From BOG-224 sp963783505 (lineage in GTDB: Bacteria; Acidobacteriota; Terriglobia; Bryobacterales; Bryobacteraceae): a stretch of DNA of 64,000 nucleotides. Location of the stretch: NCBI GenBank assembly GCA_963783505.1, contig CAWAOP010000021.1, positions 62,001 through 126,000 on the forward strand, in the 5' to 3' direction. This document shows positions 52,964 to 62,676 of this stretch, piece after piece. The position numbers were made by a program, and so were the translations under genes. The notes below the pieces were generated by a model. That model saw only the letters and a list, made by a program, of their open reading frames with translations, had not been told where the DNA came from and searched no databases. Within the stretch, counting starts at the first letter, position 1, and each line of letters starts with the position of its first letter.

Positions 52964-55900
52964 ATGTCTTCTCGAATCCTCATCAAAACAGCGGTCGTGT
53001 GCCTGCTGGCAGCGGCTGCCTGGTCTCAAGAGTTTCGTGGAACTATTAGTGGAGCGGTAACGGACCCCTCTGGAGCAAGCGTCCCGGGGGCCAAGGTCAC
53101 GGTTACGGAGACGCGCACAGGAACCAGGATTCCCACGGTTTCCGACTCGGCCGGCAAGTACACGGCTCCGTTCCTCTTGCCGGGCGATTACGATGTCGTC
53201 GTGCAGGCGGACGGGTTCAAAGCGTTCACGCGAAAAGGCTTGACGCTTGCCGCCGACGACCATTTAGCCATCGATGTCCGGTTGGAAGTAGGTAATGTGG
53301 CGCAGTCGGTGGAAGTTTCCGGGGCCGCGCCGCTTCTGGACACCGAAAACTCGACTGTCGGCCAGACTGTCGACACTAAAGAGATCACCGATTTGCCCGT
53401 GAACGGCCGCACGCCGATGATGGCGGCTAATTTATCCATGGGCGTCATGAATTACGCCCAACCCGGCTTGATCCATCCCTTCGACGCCGGCGGCGCCGCC
53501 GGGTGGGTGATTGCGGGCGCCTACCAACAGACCAGCGAACTGCTGCTGGACGGCTCGCCCAATGCCACCTGGGACGGACGCCTGGCCTACAGCCCGCCGC
53601 AGGACGCCGTCCAGGAAGTGCGCGTCAAAATCGCCGATTACGATGCGGCTTTCGGCCACACCGCGGGCGGGACGCTGAACCAGATCACCAAGAGCGGCGG
53701 GAACGGCCTGCACGGTTCCGCGTGGGAGTTCAACCAGCCGAACACGCTCACCGCCAACGACTTCTTTTTGAATAAGGCCGGCACTTCGCGGCCGGTCACG
53801 CACTTCAATCAATACGGTTTGACCGCGGGCGGACCTTTCTATGCTCCCCACGTCATGGACTCGCGCAATAAACTCTTCTGGTTCTTCGCCTGGGAAACCA
53901 TGAAGGACGGCCAGCCCAACCCCAGCAGTCAGAACAACTGTTGCACTGTGCCCACGGACGCCATGAAGCAGGGCAATTTCAGCGGTATGGCCGTGCCTCT
54001 ACGATCCGTACAGCGCAACTTTGAGCGGCACAACCATCAAGCGCAACCCGATTCCAAACAATCAGCTTCCCCAGAACTCCACGTACATGAATCCGATCGC
54101 CCAGGCGTACCTGAAGTTCTATCCGGAGCCGAACGTGCCGGGCAATCCCGCCACAAACAACTATTCCAGCGCCCCCAATACCACCGACAATTTCAACAAT
54201 GAGATGGGGCGCCTGGATTACAATATGACGGACAAGAGCCGCCTGTTCTTCGATATTCGCCACACGGATTACTCTCAGGCGAAGAACAACTGGTTCAACA
54301 ACGTCGCGGAAGGCTCGCTGTTGTACCGCGCCAATCTGGGCGTGGTCGCCGATGAAGTCTACGTGCTGAATCCGACAAACGTTCTGGACGTGCGGCTGAA
54401 CTTCTCGCGCATGAACGAGGGGCACAATATGCCGAGTTTCGGGTTCGACCCTACCTCACTGGGATTCCCCTCGTACTTGGCATCCAATTCACGATACCTG
54501 CAGATGCCGATCGTCAGCTTTAACAGTACTACGCTCATGCAGGCCCTTGGCGCCACAGGGGCCAACAAGCTGCCGTCGCAGTCCTACCAGCTTTATGCGA
54601 CATGGGTACGGATCCAGGGCAATCACACGCTCAAATTCGGCGGCGACTTCCGGCAGTACCGGCTGAATACCTTCACCGCCGGGAATTCCACGGGCACGTT
54701 CTCGTTTGGCAACTCGTTCGACAAGGCGGGCAGCAGCGCATCCTCCACCGTGACCGCGGGTCAGGATTTCGCCTCGTTCCTGATGGGCTTGCCCACTAGC
54801 AGCACGAGCGCCGGCTACGATGTGAACACCTACGCTTCCTGGTACTCGTACTATGGCGCGGGCTTCGTGCAGGATGACTGGCGTCTGGCGTCCAACCTGA
54901 CCATCAACCTCGGCATCCGTTACGAACACGACGGGCCTTACAACGAAAAGTACGGCCGGACCGTGGACGGGTTCGACATGCGAGCTCCGCGAATCCTCTC
55001 GCAGTGGCTGCTCAGGCCGCCTACGCCAAGAGCCCGATCGCGCAACTTCCCGCCAGTTCCTTCAACGTACTCGGCGGCCTGGCGTTCCCCTCAGCGGGCG
55101 GGACGGCGGTTTATAAGAACAACTCGCACATCTTCAGCCCGCGTGTAGGATTCGCCTGGTCTCCGAAGATGATGCACGGCAAGACGGTGGTGCGCGGCGG
55201 TTTCGGGGTGTTCGAAGCGCCCGTGACTATCGCCGCGATGGGCATTGACGGAAAGTTCTCCACCAACCCGGATACCAATCAGGAAGGCTTCAGCCAAACC
55301 ACTCCTGCCATCACCACGACCACGAACTACCTCACCCCGAGCGCGACGTTGAGCAACCCATTCCCCAACGGTTTCCTGCAGGCGTCCGGCAATTCGCTGG
55401 GACTGCTGACCTTTGCCGGCCAAGCGGTCACGTTCCTGAACCCCGAAGTCAAGAGTCCGTACTCCTTGCGCTGGAATTTCGGGTTCCAACACAGCCTGAC
55501 GAACAATACGCTGATCCAGGCGCTCTACGTAGGCAACCATTCCCTGCGCCTCCCGATCGATTACACGCAGCTCAACGGCATCCCGCGGCAGTTCCTGAGC
55601 ACGCTCCCGGTTCGCGACAGCGGTGAGACGTATCTCACCAGCTCCGTGGCCAACCCCTTCTCCGGCCTGCAGAGCAGTTCCAACGGCTCTACCACCACGC
55701 CGGCGCAGATCCTGGCGCGTTTCCCCGAATTCCCGGTTGGCGATAGCGCCAGCGGCTGGAGCGGCTCGGGCGGCGTCCTCGAGCAGAACCTGAACATCGG
55801 AAGCTCGTATTACCACAGCCTGAACCTTTCTTTGCAGCAGCGCCTAAGCCACGGCCTGTCCTTCGTAGTCAACTATGCGTACTCGAGGTTGATGGAGCGC

Positions 55901-56506
55901 ATCATGTGGTTGAACGATTCGGACCCCGTGCCCAACAAGCGTGTTTCGACCATGGATCATCCGAACCGCATCGTGGTGGCCGCGACCTACGAACTGCCGT
56001 TCGGACGCGGGCGCAGGTTCAACATCGGCTCGCGCGCGTTGGACCTCATCGCAGGCGGGTGGGTGCTCAACAGCGTGTTCACGTGGCAGACCGGCGCGCC
56101 GATCGCCTGGCTCAACGGCAGTTCCAGCAGCCCCGGCGACTATGTTTATTTTGGCGGCCTGGGTACGGTCAATCCCCGAGCCGTGGCTCAAGGCGTGAAG
56201 GCGTTCAACACGGCGGCGTTCGACACGGCCTCCGCCGACGCCCTCCAGTATCACATCCGCACGTTCCCCACGACCTTCTCGAACTTGCGCGTGGATGGAA
56301 TCCTGGACTGGGATCCCTCCTTGCTCAAGCGGATGAACTTCACCGAGAAGACATACCTGCAGTTGAGGCTTGAGGCTTACAACGCGCTGAACCGGCCGAC
56401 CTTCGCGGCGCCAAGCACCACTGCGTCCAACAGCGCCTTCGGTACGATCACCGCGACGGCCAACCGTTTCCGCACCATTCAGGTCGGCGCGCGGCTGGTC
56501 TGGTAA
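52964..56506 (+). pseudogene. TonB-dependent receptor-like outer-membrane protein with carboxypeptidase-regulatory domain, two compensating frame breaks
   Basis: Starts at ATG 52964 behind AAGGAG with a signal peptide (KTAVVCLLAAAAWSQ). A carboxypeptidase-regulatory-like domain (about 25-105: ISGAVTDPSGASVPGAKVTV) and a plug-like part (VGQTVDTKEITDLPVNGRTP) precede a large beta barrel ending GARLVW. The frame is lost near 53990-54003 (one extra base), runs in a second frame (YDPYSATLSGTTIKRNPIPN to TVDGFDM), and returns near 54980 (one missing base, then ASSANPLAVAAQAAYAKSP). The net shift is zero: 1180 residues. Such receptors dominate acidobacterial outer membranes and probably import polymers or glycans. 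Confidence 0.87.
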
Positions 56507-56525
56507 AGGCCGGCGCGGGTTGTAA

Positions 56526-57551
56526 TCATCCCTTTGGGATGCGGCGCGGCTCCCCAGCGGGAGTAGAGTCCGCGAATGCCGTGTGCCAGCGCCACGCCGT
56601 GGCCACGATGGTATCGAGCTCGGAGAATTGCGGTTCCCAGCCGAGCGCGTCATGAATGCGGCGCGCATCGGCTACCAGCGCCGGGGCATCGCCCGGGCGG
56701 CGCGGCACGTACTCAACCGGGACCTTGCAGCCCGAAATCCGCTCCACTGTTTCAACAACCTGCCTTACCGAATGCCCCGCGCCCGTACCGCAATTGAACG
56801 CCGCGCCGGCTCCGCCCGCCATCAGATATCCGAGCGCCCGCACGTGCGCGTCCGCCAGATCGGTCACATGGATGTAGTCGCGGATGGGCGTGCCATCCGG
56901 GGTCGGATAGTCCGTGCCGAAGATGCGCAGGCTTGGCCCTCCCATGACGGCTCCGATCGCGAGAGGAATCAGATGTGTTTCCGGCGCGTGCCATTCGCCG
57001 ATTTCACCATCGGGATCGGCCCCCGCCGCGTTGAAATACCGCAGGCACACCGAACGCAGTCCGTAAGCCTGGCCGTACCAGCGGAGCACATTTTCCAGAT
57101 AGAGCTTGGTCTCGGCGTAGGGACTTAACGGAGATTTGGAAGCATCCTCGCCGATGGGCACCTTCTCCTGCACGCCATAAATCGAGCAACTCGAAGAGAA
57201 CACCAGGCTGGATACGCCCGCATCTCGCAGAGCGTCCAGAAACTCGATAGAAGCCGAAAAGTTGTTGCGGTAATACTTGGACGGATTCTCGACGGATTCG
57301 CCTACGTATGCATGCCCGGCGAAGAGTATCGCGCCAGCCACGCCGTATCGTCTGGCCGTATCGCGAATGAAACTCCGGTCGCCCGTGCAGCCTTCCGCGA
57401 AGGGACCGAACTTCGCCGCCCAAGGATTCCCCGTCACCAGGTTATCGACCACCACCGGCGTCATGCCGGCTAGCCGCAAGGCCTTGGCGGTGTGGCTGCC
57501 GATGTAGCCGGCGCCGCCCGCCACCAGCACAGCAGTTGTCGTTTCGCTCAT
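56526..57551 (-). CDS. galE: UDP-glucose 4-epimerase
   Basis: 341 residues from 57551 (MSETTTAVLVAGGAGYIGSH). NAD loop G-G-x-G-Y-I-G-S-H, the catalytic SSSCSIYGV (S) and Y-A-E-T-K in SPYAETKLYLENVLRWYGQA, LRYFNAAGADPDGEIGEWH, and RDYIHVTDLADAHVRALGYL. It interconverts UDP-glucose and UDP-galactose. It lies 37 bases behind a sugar transferase, so it may supply precursor for an exopolysaccharide. Confidence 0.94.
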   Translation of the reverse strand: MSETTTAVLVAGGAGYIGSHTAKALRLAGMTPVVVDNLVTGNPWAAKFGPFAEGCTGDRSFIRDTARRYGVAGAILFAGHAYVGESVENPSKYYRNNFSASIEFLDALRDAGVSSLVFSSSCSIYGVQEKVPIGEDASKSPLSPYAETKLYLENVLRWYGQAYGLRSVCLRYFNAAGADPDGEIGEWHAPETHLIPLAIGAVMGGPSLRIFGTDYPTPDGTPIRDYIHVTDLADAHVRALGYLMAGGAGAAFNCGTGAGHSVRQVVETVERISGCKVPVEYVPRRPGDAPALVADARRIHDALGWEPQFSELDTIVATAWRWHTAFADSTPAGEPRRIPKG

Positions 57552-57588
57552 TCGGTTCGTTTCGCTCCGGCGCAAAGCCCGATGGGCG

Positions 57589-58980
57589 CTACTGCGCTCC
57601 CCTCGACAGCACGATCAGTTTGATGGTGTGAAACAGGATGAAAACGTCCAACGCGACGGAGGCGTTCTTCACGTAGTAGAGGTCGTATTCCAGCCCGGTC
57701 GCGCAGTTTTCCGACCCCGAGAACGGGTGGTAATTGAACTGAGCCCAGCCCGTGACTCCCGGCTTCACGCTGTGCCTGTGGCGAAAGTACGGCAGGCGCC
57801 CCGCAATCGCATCGACGATCTCCGGGCGCTCGGGGCGCGGTCCCACCATCGCCATGTCGCCCTTCAACACGTTGAACAACTGAGGCATCTCGTCGATCAG
57901 AAACCTGCGGAGGAAACGCCCGGCGCGGGTCAGTCGCGGATCGTCCGGGGAGGCCCAGGCAGCCCCCCCCGCGGCTTCGGCTTCCGCGTTCATGGTCCGA
58001 AACTTGTAGCGCGTGAAGGGGACGCCATTCAATCCGATTCGAACCTGGCGGGCCAGCACCCCGCCCGAAGGCGAGAGCTTCACGGCCAGCGCGGCAAGCG
58101 CCATCGCCGGAGCTGTCACTACGATTCCCACGGCCGCCAACACGGTGTTGAAAACGGTCTGGTAAAAGACGCTCTGCGGACGCGGCCAAAGCTCTCCGGA
58201 GCTGACCAGTTGCGAAGGGCGCACGGCCGCCAGCGGCGTACGGCCGAGGATCTTCTCGTACGTGGCTTGCGCCTCTTCAATCTCGAATCCGGCGAAACGC
58301 AGATCGAGAAGCTCGCTGAGGGGAGCTTCCGCCCTGTCATCCCGCATACCTACGACAATGCGGCGCGGATGGGCCGCGTTCACCAGGTTTCGCAGCGCGG
58401 AAACGGGCCTTCCGGCTTGTCCCGACGCGGGCGCCATTTCCATGCGGGCCGGATCGCGCACCACCCCGGCGATCTCCAGGCCCAGCTCGGGATGCGCATT
58501 CACGTGCTTTGCAAGCTCGTCCAGCAATGGGCTATCGCCCGCCAGGACCAGGCGGTCGCGCGCCATCGCCGGCAGCGCGTACCCGGTATAGAACACTCGC
58601 CAAAAGAAGATGAGGATTATGGCCGCGGGGCAGCCCATCAGCATGACGGGGAGCGGCAGATTCAGGTCGGGCGCCGCGTAGCTGATCAGTCCCTCAATTA
58701 ACAAAGCCGCTCCGGCGACCATGCAGATCTGCTGCAGCAGCAGGACGCGCGATTTCACCCGGATTTGCGAATACAGATCCTGGAAGTGCATGCCGATCAT
58801 GAAGGTCGCAACCACGAGCAGTATCCGCAGCAGTCCCAGATCGTAAAAGAGGTAGACGGTGGGATCGACCTGCAGAGAAACGTAAGTCGCCGCGACGAAT
58901 GGCGCCGTGATCAGCAGCGACTCCGACGCGATGAGCAGCAGAACGCTGAGCGGAACGAAGACGCGAAATAGTCGGATCAT
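57589..58980 (-). CDS. Exopolysaccharide polyprenyl glycosylphosphotransferase (WcaJ/WbaP-like)
   Basis: 463 residues. Four TM helices (10-35, 45-65, 80-105, 112-130), a CoA-binding-like fold (145-250, RLVLAGDSPLLDELAKHVNA), TM near 275-300, and the catalytic bacterial sugar transferase domain: GVPFTRYKFRTMNAEAEA, LTRAGRFLRRFLIDEMPQLF, NVLKGDMAMVGPRPERPEIV, FRHRHSVKPGVTGWAQFNY. It transfers a sugar-1-phosphate to undecaprenyl-phosphate at the inner membrane, the first step of repeat-unit assembly. Upstream of galE on the same strand. Confidence 0.93.
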   Translation of the reverse strand: MIRLFRVFVPLSVLLLIASESLLITAPFVAATYVSLQVDPTVYLFYDLGLLRILLVVATFMIGMHFQDLYSQIRVKSRVLLLQQICMVAGAALLIEGLISYAAPDLNLPLPVMLMGCPAAIILIFFWRVFYTGYALPAMARDRLVLAGDSPLLDELAKHVNAHPELGLEIAGVVRDPARMEMAPASGQAGRPVSALRNLVNAAHPRRIVVGMRDDRAEAPLSELLDLRFAGFEIEEAQATYEKILGRTPLAAVRPSQLVSSGELWPRPQSVFYQTVFNTVLAAVGIVVTAPAMALAALAVKLSPSGGVLARQVRIGLNGVPFTRYKFRTMNAEAEAAGGAAWASPDDPRLTRAGRFLRRFLIDEMPQLFNVLKGDMAMVGPRPERPEIVDAIAGRLPYFRHRHSVKPGVTGWAQFNYHPFSGSENCATGLEYDLYYVKNASVALDVFILFHTIKLIVLSRGAQ

Positions 58981-59105
58981 CGCGAGACTGAGCGCCCCTT
59001 ACGCCGCCGGCCGAATCGGCCAGGGTGCTTCCGCTTCGCGCTTAAACATGCACGCGCGGATCGGCTCAACGCATTATAACGTACCTCGCGGGCGAGGCCG
59101 CTCGA

Positions 59106-60824
59106 TTAGGGAAGCCGCGGGTATGCGGTGAGGCGCGGCGGCTGGTAATCCGGCTCCAGAAGCATGGGCGTCCTGTTGGCGTAGTAGGCCAGGATCTTCC
59201 GATTCTCTTCGGTTCCGAGATCGCGCGCCCAGACCACGCGGGCGTTATCGATATCGGCCGCGTTGTAAACCCACTCGTCCTGGAAGACGTGTTGAGGGTA
59301 GTAGTAGCGCACGAAAACGAGAAGCTCGCCGGGGATGTCATCGAGTTCGCGCTTGACCATGTTCCGCCGGAAGGGATTGCGATGGTTGATGTTGTCCCAG
59401 GTTTCGAACGTGCGAGCGCGGGCGGACCAATTAGGGTCGTCCGCGAGGTGCAACGCGTACCAGAAAATGAACTGCGCGAAGCACAGCGCCAGAAGCACGG
59501 CGGCGCATTGCCGCCCGGCGGGCGCTCCGCCAACGCGGACCCGGCCCAGCCGCTCCATGCCCGCGACGCTCATCAGAACAAAGAGGCACGTTGCGGAAGC
59601 CACGTACCGGTTCTGGAACGCCGGGAAGAAGTTGACGCCGAGCGCGAGGAACAGCGAGGCAAGCGGAACCCATGCCATCCGGCCCGAGCGTATACTCGCC
59701 AGGAATACCGGCAAAACCAGATACAGGGGAGGGTAAAAGAAGAACCGGTAGTAGCCGACGCGCGTTTCGAGGCGCTCCAGATAGGAGCCGATGGTCTCCT
59801 TCCCGTTCTGAAACGAGCGCTGCAGCTTGTACTCCATGGCCTGCTCGGGGGTGAGCGCGCCATGCGGCGCCACCGCGTCCTGAAAAGTCAGAGCCGGCGG
59901 CACGCCGTATCGATACTGGCTTAGCGCTTCGGGCAAGGTGGTCCAGCTTCCCGTGACCTGTTTGTTCTGCAACAGAGTCGTCCCCAGTGCAAGAATCACC
60001 GGAAGCGCGGCAGCCGCGGCATAGCGCGCGAGCGCGCGGCGTTCCACCCGATTTCGCATAGCGGGAACAAAATAGACCAAGACGGCCGCCGCCACGAAAA
60101 GCGTCTCATAGGGCCGCGTAAGCAGATGCAGCGCGAGGCCCGAACCGAGAATCAGAGCGTCGCGCCTGTTCGGACCGTTGCGTAGCCGCGCCATCGCGCC
60201 GAATATCAGGCAGCCGGCGATGGCCGCGACGAATCCGCCCCAGTACGTGTTCGTCCAATCGCTGAGCGGCCCGAATTCACAAACCGCCAGCAGCCCGCCG
60301 ACAAGCGCCCAACCGGGAGTGGTCCACGCCTTCAACATCCAATAACAGAGCGCGCAGAACGCCCCCATGGAAAGCAGTACGCCCGCCCAGGGATGGCCGA
60401 AGAGAATCCAGCCGGCGGCCAAAGCCAACCCCGGCCCCATGGGATAGATGGAACTGTACGTAGGCTGCTGAAGCGCAAAAAACGTCTCGAAGAACGCGTG
60501 CATCGGATGCGCGGGATTTGCCAGGCGGAAGTGCCGCAACGTATCGGCTTCCAGCAGATGGCTGAACTCGTCGTAGATATCCGGCGCCGGAACCGGATGG
60601 TGCGCGAGCAAGACCAGCCGGAGCGCGACGGGCAGGATGGCCAGAGCGACCATGCACCACACCGTGCGCCGGGAAACCCGCTTCACCACACTCTCAAGCC
60701 ATGGTCCGGCTAGGATGAACGCGGCGAGCAGAATGGCGATGACAATGACGATGAAATCGGCCGCCCCAAAACCAAGAGGATTGAGCCACGGCAAGAAGGA
60801 GCGGAAGATCTCGAAGAGATACAT
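59106..60824 (-). CDS. GT-C-type multi-pass membrane protein, probable glycosyltransferase
   Basis: 572 residues with about twelve TM segments. HHPVPAPDIYDEFSHLLEAD is the acidic first-loop motif typical of GT-C enzymes (E-F-S-H with D-x-Y-D), and DWTNTYWGGFVAAIAGCLIF and RYVASATCLFVLM are family-like. The C-terminal 120 residues are soluble. It lies near galE and the sugar transferase on the same strand and probably acts on a polyprenyl-linked sugar. No family assigned beyond fold type. Confidence 0.68.
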   Translation of the reverse strand: MYLFEIFRSFLPWLNPLGFGAADFIVIVIAILLAAFILAGPWLESVVKRVSRRTVWCMVALAILPVALRLVLLAHHPVPAPDIYDEFSHLLEADTLRHFRLANPAHPMHAFFETFFALQQPTYSSIYPMGPGLALAAGWILFGHPWAGVLLSMGAFCALCYWMLKAWTTPGWALVGGLLAVCEFGPLSDWTNTYWGGFVAAIAGCLIFGAMARLRNGPNRRDALILGSGLALHLLTRPYETLFVAAAVLVYFVPAMRNRVERRALARYAAAAALPVILALGTTLLQNKQVTGSWTTLPEALSQYRYGVPPALTFQDAVAPHGALTPEQAMEYKLQRSFQNGKETIGSYLERLETRVGYYRFFFYPPLYLVLPVFLASIRSGRMAWVPLASLFLALGVNFFPAFQNRYVASATCLFVLMSVAGMERLGRVRVGGAPAGRQCAAVLLALCFAQFIFWYALHLADDPNWSARARTFETWDNINHRNPFRRNMVKRELDDIPGELLVFVRYYYPQHVFQDEWVYNAADIDNARVVWARDLGTEENRKILAYYANRTPMLLEPDYQPPRLTAYPRLP

Positions 60825-60977
60825 GGATCGTCTTCATTCTCGCAAAAGGGCGAGTGCGACGCGCTTCGTGGCGCGCGCTTCAGCGGGCCGTCGCAGGGTT
60901 CAGACTGCGATCCACGCGGCGAACTGAAGTTCACGCCCATAAGGCCCCCGGGCGCGCTGAAGCGCACGCCACTGAAG

Positions 60978-62676
60978 CTAACGCGGGACGATTCCCCTGC
61001 CCTCGTCGATCCCGATGAAACGGTTCGCCGCGACGCTCGTGAAATGCTGTTTTGTCCCGCTCGGCCACTCAACGTCTACCGCCGCCGACGTATCGGGGCC
61101 AAGGCCGAAGGTCAGCGCCAGATCGCTTTGCGAACAGTAACTGGAGCCGCTACGAACCATGTTCCACTGCTTGCCGCCCGCGCCTTCCACGCGGACCACG
61201 GCGCCAATGCCATCGCGATTCGACCTTGTTCCCGCCAGCCGCACGTTCAGCCAGTGGTTGCGGTTGCCGCCATCGTTGCGGAACAAATACGCCGGGCCGT
61301 TGTTCGTGGAGATCAGAAGATCCAAATCGCCATCGCGATCGAAATCGGCGTACGCTGCGCCGCGAGCCACCACGGGGCGGTTGAAATCGGCGCCCATCGC
61401 AGCGGTGACGTTCTCGAACTTGTGATTGCCCAAGTTGCGAAACAGCAGCGGCGCCTCGCGATAGCCGACTTTCGGCTGCACGCGGCCGATTTGATCTTCG
61501 ATGTGGCCGTTAGCGGCGAAGATATCCGGATAGCCATCCAGATCGTAGTCGAAGAAAAACACGCCGAAGCTCAGGGAGAGCAGGCTGGCGCGGCCCACGG
61601 TGGACGACGGCGCTTCATCCACAAACAGGCCATTGCCTTCGTTGTGGTACAGGCCGAGCATCTGGTTGGAGAAGTTTCCGACCAGCAGATGCGGCCGCCC
61701 GCTGCGGTCGTAATCGCCCGAGTCCGCGCCCATGGCTCCGCGCGCCACGCCGTCCTCGCCGTAGGCCACACCCGCGGACATACCTTCTTCCTTGAAAGTC
61801 CCGTTGCCGAGATTCCGGTAGAGCTTGTTCGGCTGCGTGTCGTTGGCGACGAAGAGGTCGGGCCAGCCGTCGCCGTTGTAATCGAGCACGGTGACGCCGA
61901 GCGACTTGCTGGTGGGGTCGCCCAGGCCGGCGCGTTCGGTCACGTCTTCGAATCGGCCGTTGCCCAGATTGTGGAAGAGGCGGCTCGACGTGCCTTTATA
62001 GGATTCCGGCGTGCAATAGGACTTGGTCGCGCCATCGAGCGAGCACCACAGAGTCCTTCGCCGGGCTCCACTGCACGTAGTTGGCGACGAACAAATCGAG
62101 CTTGCCGTCGCGGTCGTAATCGAACCATGCGGCGCTGGTTCCCAGGACGGCGTTCCGGATGCCCGACGCTTTCGTAACATCGCGGAACTTGCCGTCGCCT
62201 TCGTTGTGAAACAGACGGTCGCCTTCGAGAGCCGTGATGTAGACATCGTCGCGGCCGTCGTTATCGTAATCGCCGATGGCGACGCCCATGCCGTACATCT
62301 CCACGTCGAGCCCGCTGCCGGCAGTGATATCGGTGAATGTGCCGTCGCGGTTGTTGCGGTAGAGCGCTGGAAGCGATTTGTGCCCGGGACGCGGCGTGAA
62401 GTCCCGGCCGTTGATGAGGAGAATGTCGGGCCAGCCATCGCCGTCGGCGTCGAAGAAGGCGCAACCGGCGCCGAGAGTCTCGGGCAGATACTTCTTCCCG
62501 GTTCGGCCCGCGTTGTGAACGAAGTGGATTCCGGCTTGAGCAGTCACATCGGTGAAGACCAGTGGCGCAGGCCGGGGCGCGCCCTGAGCCGCCTGCGGAG
62601 GCTGGGCAGGTCTGGAGACCTGCCCCACTAACAGCGCCGCTCCCACGGCGCCAACTGCCAGCAGAAGGCGACTCAC
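60978..62676 (-). pseudogene. CRTAC1-type FG-GAP/VCBS repeat protein with ASPIC/UnbV C-terminus, one frame break
   Basis: From ATG 62676 with a signal peptide (LLLAVGAVGAALLVGQ), the first frame reads VFTDVTAQAGIHFVHNAGRT, FFDADGDGWPDILLINGRDF and further FG-GAP repeats to WSPAKD. One extra base at 62052 breaks it; it continues LWCSLDGATKSYCTPESYKG, VLDYNGDGWPDLFVANDTQP, FDYDLDGYPDIFAANGHIED, ADFDRDGDLDLLISTNNGPA and ends with ASPIC/UnbV (NHWLNVRLAGTRSNRDGIGA). Corrected length 565. D-x-D-x-D-G loops bind calcium; the fold is a beta propeller outside the cell. It overlaps the upstream TPR gene by four bases (ATGA). Confidence 0.88.
62605..62628. repeat. GTGGGGC-type hairpin inside the CRTAC1 signal peptide (copy 6, single hairpin)
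   Basis: GGCAGGTCTGGAGACCTGCC plus CCAC, read on the minus strand as GTGGGGCAGGT, starts exactly at codon 17 and gives V-G-Q-V. It resembles the outer hairpin of the family. Confidence 0.65.

Noticed and set aside
61044..62177. Plus-strand frame opposite the CRTAC1 gene
   Set aside because: Antisense shadow of FG-GAP repeats.
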